A stretch of DNA of 64,000 bases from UBA3910 sp002391465 (GTDB lineage Bacteria > Bacillota > Limnochordia > Darwinibacteriales > Darwinibacteriaceae). The notes below the pieces were generated by a model. That model did not search any database and was not told where the DNA came from. It worked only from the letters and a program-made list of their open reading frames with translations. Position numbers and translations under genes: made by a program. This document shows, in pieces, positions 25,525 through 32,339 of this stretch (its first letter is position 1; each line of letters begins with the position of its first letter). The stretch lies in the NCBI GenBank assembly GCA_030054835.1, contig JASGVS010000043.1:1-64000 (forward strand), given 5' to 3'.

Positions 25525-26858
25525 ACGGCCAGATGCGCCGCTGGTTCTTGGGCACTGCAGCCTGTTATGTTATTATATTGGGTGGGTTACTGTACTGGCA
25601 TTTAGCTGCTGATTTAGGCACCCATTCGGCTAATCCCCGTTATTACCGGGTATTTAGTGAACCAAGGGGGACTATAGTTGACCGGCGGGGAGAGCCGTTG
25701 GCGGTTACCCTTGGAGAAGAAGAGAACTTTCGGCGCAGCTATGCAGCAGCTTCGCTGACCCACGTGGTGGGGTACTTCCATCCCCGCTACGGCATGACAG
25801 CACTGGAGAGGATCTACCACGAAGAACTTTTGGTAGGTAGGACGGTTCAAACCACCATTGACCTTGAACTGCAGCTTAAGGTGGAAAGCCTGATGGAGGG
25901 CCGGATCGGGGCGGCAGTGGCACTTTCTCCAGCTACGGGTGAAGTGTTGGCACTGGTGTCCTCTCCCTGGATCGACGGCAACGTGTTAGCCGAACGCTGG
26001 TCAGAATACAGCGAGGATGGGCGAAGTCCTTTTTTGAATAGGGTTACCCAAGGTCAATACCCGCCCGGTTCTGTAATCAAGCCCATAGTTTACGGAACCG
26101 CCTTAGAAAGGGAACTCACTTCGCCAGATCAAATTTGGAACGATCAAGGCGTTTTTAGAGTAGATGGGCGCACTGTACAGAATTTTGGCGGACGCAGTTT
26201 AGGGGTTATTACAACGGAAGAGGCCCTTGCCCTGTCCTCCAATACTGTCTTTGCCGAGTTGGCAGTTGAGTTAGGTGATGATCTGCTCTCCGTGCTGCGC
26301 CGCTTTGCCCTAGGTAGTGAACCCCTTTGGGAACTGGGTGGCCAAAGCGGGTTTGTGCCGCAGCGGGCGTATTCGGATCACAACAAGGCGTTACTGGGTA
26401 TCGGCCAAGGTGAACTGCTGGTGACACCGCTGCAGATGGGTATGGTGGCGGCAGCATTGGCTAACCGCGGGGTATTAATGCAGCCCTATCTAGTCCAAGA
26501 GCTGCGGGGCGGCTTTCGCCTGCGGCAGATCACAAGGCCTGTGGAATTGGGCCAGGTCCTGTCCGAGTCGGTCGCTGCTCAGGTGCGCGATGCGATGGTA
26601 CTCACGGCCAGATCTGGTACCGCCCAGGGTGTCTGTTCTGACGAGGTACAGCTGGCTGCGAAAACGGGTACCGCCCAAGCGGGGGCGAAGGGAGATCATG
26701 CCTGGTTTATAGGTTTTGCGCCAAGCCCTATGCCGCAGATCGCTGTTGCGGTTTTGGTGGAACACGGAGGGACCGGCAGCGCGGCTGCTGCTCCCATTGG
26801 AGCGGCGATTATTGAGGAAGCACTTAAGATTTGGAACCGCGAGAAAGGTATAAGGTGA
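25521..26858 (+). CDS. Class B penicillin-binding protein (PbpA-like transpeptidase)
   Basis: A 445-residue D,D-transpeptidase that crosslinks peptidoglycan made by the SEDS partner. It has an N-terminal anchor helix (about 6-28), a short dimerisation region (EPRGTIVDRRGEPLA) and the catalytic domain with Ser184-Val-Ile-Lys187 (SxxK), Ser239-Ser-Asn241 (SxN) and Lys381-Thr-Gly (KTG). It is shorter than division PBPs and lacks C-terminal PASTA domains, like actinobacterial PbpA. The GTG start overlaps the SEDS stop (GTGA). The kinase gene follows after four bases. Confidence 0.93.
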   Translation: MNGQMRRWFLGTAACYVIILGGLLYWHLAADLGTHSANPRYYRVFSEPRGTIVDRRGEPLAVTLGEEENFRRSYAAASLTHVVGYFHPRYGMTALERIYHEELLVGRTVQTTIDLELQLKVESLMEGRIGAAVALSPATGEVLALVSSPWIDGNVLAERWSEYSEDGRSPFLNRVTQGQYPPGSVIKPIVYGTALERELTSPDQIWNDQGVFRVDGRTVQNFGGRSLGVITTEEALALSSNTVFAELAVELGDDLLSVLRRFALGSEPLWELGGQSGFVPQRAYSDHNKALLGIGQGELLVTPLQMGMVAAALANRGVLMQPYLVQELRGGFRLRQITRPVELGQVLSESVAAQVRDAMVLTARSGTAQGVCSDEVQLAAKTGTAQAGAKGDHAWFIGFAPSPMPQIAVAVLVEHGGTGSAAAAPIGAAIIEEALKIWNREKGIR

Positions 26859-26862
26859 GACC

Positions 26863-28800
26863 ATGGTTGGGGAAGTATTGGTCAGCAGATATGAAATTAG
26901 AGAAGAAGTGGGCAGCGGGGGTATGGCCCGCGTTTACCGCGCCCATGACCTGCTCCTAAACCGCATGGTGGCAGTGAAGATCCTGCGGGAGCAGTTTGCC
27001 GATGACAGTCAGTTTGTGGAGCGGTTCAGGCGGGAGGCCCGTTCAGCAGCCAGTCTTTCCCATCCTAATATTGTCAACATTTACGACGTAGGTGAAACGG
27101 ACGGGGTCCATTTTATCGTAATGGAGTATGTCCAGGGTAAAAATCTGCGGCAACTGATCGGGGAGAGGCAAGAATTCTCCCAGGAATTTATCGTAAACGT
27201 AGGTAAGCAAATTGCCATGGGCTTAGCCCACGCCCATGAACACGGTATTATCCACCGAGACATCAAGCCCCACAACATTCTGATCACCGCTGGAGGTGTA
27301 GTTAAGGTAACCGATTTCGGTATCGCCCAGGCCATATCCAGCAGCGATTTAACCCAGACGGGTACCGTTTTAGGCTCGGTCCATTACTTTTCACCGGAAC
27401 AGGCCCGGGGTGTTAACGTGCAGGCTTCCAGCGATCTTTACTCCCTCGGAATTGTGTTATACGAAATGATTACTGGGCGGGTGCCCTTTACGGGTGAATC
27501 GGCCGTTGCCATTGCGCTTAAGCAGATTCAGGATCCTCCCCCACCCTTGAAGCGCAAGCTCAATCGGGACTTGGAGAGATTGGTCCTGCAGCTGTTGGCT
27601 AAGGACATCGAGAAGAGGCCGGCCAGCGCAGGGGATGTAGTTGCCGTCTTTCAAAGGATTGAAAGACGTCTTGAAGCGGAGAAGGAAAAGTGGCTTGAGG
27701 AAGGGGACACGCTTCCTTTGACCGCAGTGGAATCGGAGGAAGAAGGTGATGGGGCAGTGGCACGCGAGAAAAAGAAGGAAAAGCAAGGGAAGAAAGGAAT
27801 AAAGGGCACTAAATTCCTGGTTATACTGACCATCCTGCTCATGCTGGGAGGGATAGGTTACGGCCTTGTCCGTTTCATTCCCGTTTTCCTCTTTCCCGAA
27901 GATGTACAGGTTCCCAATGTGATCGGCTTGTTTGAGGCGGAAGCGGAACGGCTGCTGCGCGGTTTGGATCTGGTTTTCAAGGTGGAGCAGCGTGTTTTTG
28001 ATAAGGATCATCCCGAAGGGTTCATAATTGATCAAGATCCCTTGCCGGGTCGGATGGTAAAGCAGAAGCGGGAAATTTCTGTAATTGTGAGTAAAGGGCC
28101 GGAGGAAGTGGAGATGTTGAGTGTCCTCGGTGCCACCATCCGAGAAGCAAAGCTGACCCTAACCCAATCGGGCTTTGTCTTAGGCGAGGAGATTGAGGTT
28201 TTTGATCCCGATGCCCTACCTAACACCGTTTTGGAGCAGTGGCCAGAACCAGGAGAGATTGTGGCAAAAGGGACTGCCGTCAATTTGGTTATCAACCGGG
28301 TAGAACTGGAGACAACCCACGTTACACTGCCCGATTTTAGGGGGCTGGACTTTGAAACGGTAAAAGGGCAGCTGCTTGAGCTAGGCTTAGTCCTTGGGAA
28401 CTCCTGGCCCGAATTCAGCACTATTTACGCAGAGGGTAAGGTTGTGGAGCAAAATCCTCGGCCTGGTACGGAAGTTGAAGCGGGTAGTAGAGTTGACTTT
28501 GTCTATTCTCAAGGAGAGGCAAAACCGGTAGAACCGGAACACATAGTAGAAGAACCCCAGGAAGAAGTGGAATGGCTGCATGAGAACCTCTGGAAGACCC
28601 AGGAGGTCACCATAAATGTTCCCCCAGGGGCGGAGCAGGAAGTAGTTATTTTGGTTATTGACGACTTTGGTGCCAGGGAAGTCTACCGGGAGAAACACAA
28701 AGGAGGAGACCGGATCGTCCGTACTGTACAGGGTCGGGGTGAAGGTGCCAAACTACAGGTTTATATCGGTGCCCGGCAGTTCTATGATCAGTACTTTTAA
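26863..28800 (+). CDS. prkC: PASTA-domain Ser/Thr protein kinase (PrkC/PknB family)
   Basis: A 645-residue receptor kinase. The cytoplasmic kinase has the glycine loop GSGGMARVY, the VAVKIL lysine, His131-Arg-Asp (HRDIKPHN), DFG and the activation loop ending SPEQARG. A juxtamembrane Lys/Glu-rich linker leads to one membrane helix (about 318-338). Outside are three PASTA repeats (starting VQVPNVIGL, the VEMLSVLGATIREA region and VTLPDFRGLDFE) that sense muropeptides or lipid II, and then a 100-residue tail of unclear fold. Companion phosphatase and FHA genes are upstream. It probably links wall growth to physiology and spore germination. Confidence 0.95.
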   Translation: MVGEVLVSRYEIREEVGSGGMARVYRAHDLLLNRMVAVKILREQFADDSQFVERFRREARSAASLSHPNIVNIYDVGETDGVHFIVMEYVQGKNLRQLIGERQEFSQEFIVNVGKQIAMGLAHAHEHGIIHRDIKPHNILITAGGVVKVTDFGIAQAISSSDLTQTGTVLGSVHYFSPEQARGVNVQASSDLYSLGIVLYEMITGRVPFTGESAVAIALKQIQDPPPPLKRKLNRDLERLVLQLLAKDIEKRPASAGDVVAVFQRIERRLEAEKEKWLEEGDTLPLTAVESEEEGDGAVAREKKKEKQGKKGIKGTKFLVILTILLMLGGIGYGLVRFIPVFLFPEDVQVPNVIGLFEAEAERLLRGLDLVFKVEQRVFDKDHPEGFIIDQDPLPGRMVKQKREISVIVSKGPEEVEMLSVLGATIREAKLTLTQSGFVLGEEIEVFDPDALPNTVLEQWPEPGEIVAKGTAVNLVINRVELETTHVTLPDFRGLDFETVKGQLLELGLVLGNSWPEFSTIYAEGKVVEQNPRPGTEVEAGSRVDFVYSQGEAKPVEPEHIVEEPQEEVEWLHENLWKTQEVTINVPPGAEQEVVILVIDDFGAREVYREKHKGGDRIVRTVQGRGEGAKLQVYIGARQFYDQYF

Positions 28801-28806
28801 CGAACT

Positions 28807-29667
28807 ATGAGAGAGGGAATTATTCTAAGAGGTGTAGGTGGACAATACGAGGTGCAGGTGGGCGATGGGGTGTGCCTCTGCACCTTGCGGGGCAGACTGC
28901 GTTTGGAAGATATTCGGGTGATGGTCGGCGATCGGGTTAAGGTAACGGTCGAAGGAGAGCAAGGCGTAGTAGAAGAGATTTTACCGCGCCAGAGCGAGCT
29001 GATTCGGCCCGCCATTGCCAATATCGATCAAGTGGTGGTGGTTTTTGCTGCAGCTAAACCCAAGCCAAGCCTGATACTACTGGATCGCATTTTGGTCCAG
29101 GCTGAACTGGCCCGTTTGGATGCACTGCTTGTGATAAACAAGAGTGATTTGGCTCTAGAGGAGGCAAAGAGGCTGCAAGAGATGTACGGGTCCATACCGT
29201 ACCGCACAGTGATTGTTAGTGCTAAGGAAGGCAGGGGCTTAGATGAAGTACGGCAAGAACTGACAGGTAAGATGAGTACGCTTGCAGGACCCAGCGGTGT
29301 GGGTAAGTCTTCTCTGCTGAATGCGTTGCTGCCCGAACTCGAGCTTGAGGTGCAGTCCGTCAGCCGCAAAGTACAGCGGGGAAGGCATACTACCAGAACG
29401 GTTACCCTTTTACCTTTGCCCGATGGAGGCTTTGTGGCAGACACGCCTGGCTTTTCCGTTTTGAACCTAGGTGGTGACATGGAAGCGGAACTCCAGTATG
29501 CCTTTCCTGAAATGGATAGATACCGGGATTCTTGCCAGTTCCGGGGCTGCCTCCATCGGCGCGAACCCAACTGCGCCGTTAAAGAGGCTGTGGAGAAAAA
29601 AGAGATTTTGGCCCATCGCTATGAGCATTATCTGCTGCTGCTCCAAGAAGCTGCACCTAGTTACTAG
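28807..29667 (+). CDS. rsgA: Ribosome small-subunit GTPase RsgA
   Basis: A 286-residue circularly permuted GTPase that checks late 30S assembly. The order is OB fold (about 1-75), then G4 (NKSD near 112), G1 (GPSGVGKSS near 160), G3 (DTPGF), and a C-terminal zinc knuckle in the CQFRGCLHRREPNCAV segment (Cys, Cys, His, Cys). It starts six bases after the kinase stop, the same order as B. subtilis prkC-rsgA-rpe. Confidence 0.96.
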   Translation: MREGIILRGVGGQYEVQVGDGVCLCTLRGRLRLEDIRVMVGDRVKVTVEGEQGVVEEILPRQSELIRPAIANIDQVVVVFAAAKPKPSLILLDRILVQAELARLDALLVINKSDLALEEAKRLQEMYGSIPYRTVIVSAKEGRGLDEVRQELTGKMSTLAGPSGVGKSSLLNALLPELELEVQSVSRKVQRGRHTTRTVTLLPLPDGGFVADTPGFSVLNLGGDMEAELQYAFPEMDRYRDSCQFRGCLHRREPNCAVKEAVEKKEILAHRYEHYLLLLQEAAPSY

Positions 29668-29670
29668 AAG

Positions 29671-30333
29671 GTGGTGGTTATCATAAACAAGAGAATTAGT
29701 GCGTCTTTATTGGCCGCCGATTTCTGTCATATAAACACCGAGCTGGAAAGGGTTAGTGGGGCTGACCTGCTTCACATCGATGTGATGGATGGCAGTTATG
29801 TACCAAACATCAGCTTCGGCCCGCCAGTCATTGCCGCGGTACGGCGGTGCAGTCAGCTGCCGTTAGACATTCACCTCATGGTGCAGAACCCTGAGCGCCA
29901 TCTAGCAACATTTGCAGCGTTCAAACCAGAGTTCCTTACTGTGCACTATGAAGCGACCGTTCACCTCCAGCGTACCTTGAGTAAGATCAGGGAACTGGGA
30001 ATAAAGGCCGGCGTGGCCCTCAATCCCCACACGCCCTTAGACGGCCTTAAGTATGTGCTGTCCGATTTAGATCTTATTTTAATCATGACCGTAAACCCAG
30101 GCTACGGTGGACAAGAGTTCATCCCGGCCATGTATGATAAGATCAGAGAATGCAGAGACATGGTAGGCGATCTTCCCATTGAACTGCAGGTGGATGGGGG
30201 AGTGGGCCTGGCGAACGCAGCCGAGTTGGCTGAGGCAGGCGTGACCAACTTCGTGGCCGGAACCGCCATTTTCCAGGCGGATAATCCTAACTGTTACATG
30301 GATGAAATGCGGGCTTGCTGGCGAAAAGGATAA
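29671..30333 (+). CDS. rpe: Ribulose-phosphate 3-epimerase
   Basis: A 220-residue TIM-barrel enzyme of the pentose phosphate pathway. Marks are ISASLLAADF, the metal ligands in LLHIDVMDGSYVPNISFGP and DIHLMVQNPE, TVNPGYGGQEF, and LQVDGGVG. The start is uncertain: the given GTG at 29671 has no ribosome site, while AAGGTGG (29668-29674) overlaps the early GTG codons and would better place a start at the ATC (29680) or ATA (29683). It ends the rlmN-to-rpe run. Confidence 0.94.
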   Translation: MVVIINKRISASLLAADFCHINTELERVSGADLLHIDVMDGSYVPNISFGPPVIAAVRRCSQLPLDIHLMVQNPERHLATFAAFKPEFLTVHYEATVHLQRTLSKIRELGIKAGVALNPHTPLDGLKYVLSDLDLILIMTVNPGYGGQEFIPAMYDKIRECRDMVGDLPIELQVDGGVGLANAAELAEAGVTNFVAGTAIFQADNPNCYMDEMRACWRKG

Positions 30334-30358
30334 TTTGCAGAAAACTAGAATTAGGGAC

Positions 30359-30387
30359 TTGACTTATCTGATAATTTGTCGTAATAT
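30359..30387 (+). promoter_or_regulatory. Sigma-A promoter upstream of the 46-codon gene
   Basis: TTGACT and TAATAT are separated by exactly 17 bases. Transcription would start near 30394 and give a leader of about 130 bases before the small gene at 30525. I found no known RNA motif in that leader. Confidence 0.8.
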
Positions 30388-30524
30388 ATAATCAACTTGA
30401 TGGCTGGTTAACAACAGAAAGAAAGGACGGTGGTTTTTCCAGCTTTCACGTTTACACCTTTCCTAAATCTGCTTGAAGAAATACGGCTAAAATTTACAAT
30501 ACTGGGAAGAGAGCGGAGGAATGT

Positions 30525-30665
30525 TTGGCACGATTCACCACAAAAATAAACCACTTCCCTGGGCACGGAGTTACTACAGTTAGTGTAGTACGATACCCCT
30601 CTGGATCAGAAAGGGAATTAATTGGTGAACGGGCATTCCGGTTTCCGCCTAAATCAGATTTCTAG
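30525..30665 (+). CDS. Orphan 46-residue protein
   Basis: A TTG start with GGAGGA four bases upstream opens a 46-codon frame: MARFTTKINHF, a Gly/Val/Thr stretch (PGHGVTTVSVV), then a charged end with RERAF-like pattern and FPPKSDF. It is basic and probably soluble, with beta-strand-like alternation in the middle. A terminator begins at the last base of its stop codon and a good promoter lies upstream, so it forms a complete one-gene unit. I recognise no family. It lies between rpe and the TPP riboswitch; spoVM occupies a similar place in Bacillus, but the sequences do not match. A short ATG frame at 30521 gives only 18 codons. Confidence 0.65.
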   Translation: MARFTTKINHFPGHGVTTVSVVRYPSGSERELIGERAFRFPPKSDF

Positions 30666-30697
30666 GGCATCCTGTTCGGTGGGGATGCCCTTTCTCT
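30665..30697 (+). terminator. Terminator of the 46-codon gene
   Basis: An 8-bp stem (30665-30672 with 30683-30690), a ten-base loop and a TTTCTCTTTA tail follow directly on the small gene. Confidence 0.8.
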
Positions 30698-30760
30698 TTA
30701 TTTTCGGTTTTAGGGAGGACTTTGCCAGGGAAAAGAGAAGTAACTCATTAACGAAATAGT

Positions 30761-30849
30761 TCCGCTAGGGGTGCGTTAAGCTGAGAGTGGACGGGAAGCC
30801 GTCCTAACCCTTAGAACCTGTTGGATAATTCCAGCGTAGGGAAGCGGTT
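30761..30849 (+). promoter_or_regulatory. TPP riboswitch (thi box)
   Basis: The aptamer core is clear: GGGGTGC, GCTGAGAG, ACCCTTAGAACCTG, GGATAATTCCAGCGTAGGGAA, closed by a P1 helix of CCGCT (30762-30766) with AGCGG (30843-30847). It binds thiamine pyrophosphate and should repress the thiamine transporter downstream through the following terminator. Confidence 0.96.
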
Positions 30850-30858
30850 AAGGTTGGC

Positions 30859-30890
30859 ATGGACCGGAACGCTTCGGTCCATATTTTTTT
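30859..30890 (+). terminator. Attenuator of the TPP riboswitch
   Basis: A perfect 8-bp stem (30859-30866 with 30875-30882), an eight-base loop and seven T (30884-30890) lie ten bases after the aptamer. Confidence 0.9.
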
Positions 30891-30938
30891 GCCTAACACC
30901 GCGCGGATCACTCGTTAATTTTGAGGGAGGTAGATTCG

Positions 30939-31466
30939 GTGGATAAAAGACGTTTGCGGATTATGGTGGAAGTATCGTTAATGGTGGGAGCTGCTACCCT
31001 GCTCTCCTTTCTGAGGCTCTTTAGGATGCCCTACGGCGGCAGCGTTACCTTTGAAATGCTGCCCATTTTGGTGCTTGCCTTCCGCTGGGGAGGAAAGATC
31101 GGGATTCTGGGAGGAGCAATCCATGGCCTTTTGGGACTTCTGTTTGGGCCCAGTTTCGTCCATCCCATCCAGATTCTCTTGGACTATCCCGTACCCTACG
31201 CCGCTGTTGGGCTTGCAGGTGCTGGTGTGCTCCGGAATAACCGCATTCTAGGAACAGTGGTGGGTTCTCTGGCCAGATATATTGTGCATGTCACAGCAGG
31301 CGCTGTGTTTTGGGGTCACTATGCCCCGGCTGGCACTTCAGCTGTAGCCTATTCGCTCATCTATAATGCTTACTATTTGGTACCCGAAATGATCTTGATG
31401 TTGGTACTAATTCACCTTTTGGGTAGACGGGAAGAAATATTCCAGCCTGAGCTGGGAGATGCCTAG
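30939..31466 (+). CDS. thiT: Thiamine transporter ThiT (ECF S component)
   Basis: A 175-residue, six-helix substrate-binding subunit of an energy-coupling-factor importer; it needs the shared EcfAAT module encoded elsewhere. Marks are LRLFRMPYGGSVTFEMLPI, the ARYIVHVTAGAVFWG segment, YAPAGT and YSLIYNAYYLVPE, which form the thiamine pocket. GTG 30939 is chosen because GGGAGG lies eight bases upstream; a TTG at 30921 precedes that site. Control by the TPP riboswitch confirms the substrate. Confidence 0.96.
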   Translation: MDKRRLRIMVEVSLMVGAATLLSFLRLFRMPYGGSVTFEMLPILVLAFRWGGKIGILGGAIHGLLGLLFGPSFVHPIQILLDYPVPYAAVGLAGAGVLRNNRILGTVVGSLARYIVHVTAGAVFWGHYAPAGTSAVAYSLIYNAYYLVPEMILMLVLIHLLGRREEIFQPELGDA

Positions 31467-31500
31467 ACAAGGGTTCTTTTGGTTGTAACGGAAGAATAAG

Positions 31501-31529
31501 ATACCCCTAGGCGTTAGGCCTAGGGGTAT
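31501..31529. terminator. Hairpin between convergent thiT and rpmB
   Basis: A perfect 11-bp stem (31501-31511 with 31519-31529) with a seven-base loop lies between the two convergent genes. The T tract is weak on both strands, but the position suggests a shared terminator. Confidence 0.7.
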
Positions 31530-31585
31530 TCTGATTATCTTATCACATTTAAAGAAACCAAACTGATATACTGGGGCAAGTTGGT

Positions 31586-31777
31586 TTAGAGGGCTCGCTC
31601 TACTTTACCGCTTCTCAGGCAGCTTGTGCAGACATAAGCCCTACGTGGACTGCCGCGATAGATGATGCGGGCCTTCTGAAGATTAGGCTTCCAGCTGCGC
31701 CGGTTTTTGTTTTCTGCGTGACTACGTTGATTGCCAAATGCGGTACCCTTGTCACAAATGATGCACCTTCTAGCCAT
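31586..31777 (-). CDS. rpmB: 50S ribosomal protein L28 (zinc-binding form)
   Basis: A 63-residue ribosomal protein with MARRCIICDKGTAFGNQRSHA and the C-terminal VCTSCLRSGKV, so it carries the CxxC...CxxC zinc site. RBS AAGGGGG precedes the ATG. It lies on the minus strand opposite the thiT and asp23 genes; in Bacillus rpmB also stands divergent from yloU (asp23). Confidence 0.97.
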   Translation of the reverse strand: MARRCIICDKGTAFGNQRSHAENKNRRSWKPNLQKARIIYRGSPRRAYVCTSCLRSGKVERAL

Positions 31778-31816
31778 GTTCTTACCCCCTTTAAGCGAGT
31801 TTCCATAACAATCCTC

Positions 31817-31845
31817 ATTTTAGCACAGGGATTTGGAGAATGCAA
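31817..31845 (-). promoter_or_regulatory. Sigma-A promoter of rpmB
   Basis: On the minus strand TTGCAT and TAAAAT are 17 bases apart, with TG one base before the -10 (extended). It lies about 40 bases before the ATG. Confidence 0.85.
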
Positions 31846-31873
31846 GGCGAATTTGCCCCGGGGGATATAATCC

Positions 31874-31902
31874 TTTACAATTGAATGGGCAGTGGTTAAA
31901 AT
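31874..31902 (+). promoter_or_regulatory. Sigma-A promoter of asp23-fakA
   Basis: TTTACA and TAAAAT are separated by 17 bases. The site stands back to back with the rpmB promoter, with 28 bases between the two -35 boxes. Confidence 0.85.
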
Positions 31903-31956
31903 AGTAATGATAGTTAATGGACTAATTTGGCAGGTATGCTTGAAAGGGGGACAATT

Positions 31957-32325
31957 GTGGCCCAGCAGATTCAATCCGAATACGGAAAGATCTCCATTCG
32001 GGAAGAGGTTATCGCAAAAATCGCAGGTGTTGCTGCAATGGAATGCTATGGGCTCGTGGGAATGGCCCCGCGGAATGTTCAGGAAGAATTAACTGATCTG
32101 CTTCGGCGCGACAATTTGGAGCGCGGCGTAGATGTGAAGTTTAACGAAGATAGCATAAGCATTCGCCTTTACATTGTGGTAGAATACGGCGTAAAGATAT
32201 CCGAGGTTGCCAGAAATGTTCAAGAACGGGTTAGATACCACGTGGAGAACATGCTTGGTCTGACGGTAGATCGGATCGATGTTAAGGTTCAGAGCGTGAG
32301 GGTAACCGAGGTAACTAGAAAGTGA
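31957..32325 (+). CDS. Asp23/Gls24 family envelope stress protein (YloU)
   Basis: A 122-residue protein with the family pattern GKISIREEVIAKIAGVAAMECYG and the VEYGVKISEVARNVQERV helix. Such proteins sit at the membrane or in the cytoplasm and affect envelope homeostasis; YloU is always next to the fatty acid kinase gene yloV/fakA. GTG 31957 is chosen because AAAGGGGG lies six bases upstream, rather than the TTG at 31927. Confidence 0.93.
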   Translation: MAQQIQSEYGKISIREEVIAKIAGVAAMECYGLVGMAPRNVQEELTDLLRRDNLERGVDVKFNEDSISIRLYIVVEYGVKISEVARNVQERVRYHVENMLGLTVDRIDVKVQSVRVTEVTRK

Positions 32326-32339
32326 TCGGAGGAAAGGTC

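Noticed and set aside
30394..30665. spoVM at its Bacillus position
   Set aside because: The small frame here does not resemble the SpoVM amphipathic helix and is nearly twice its length.
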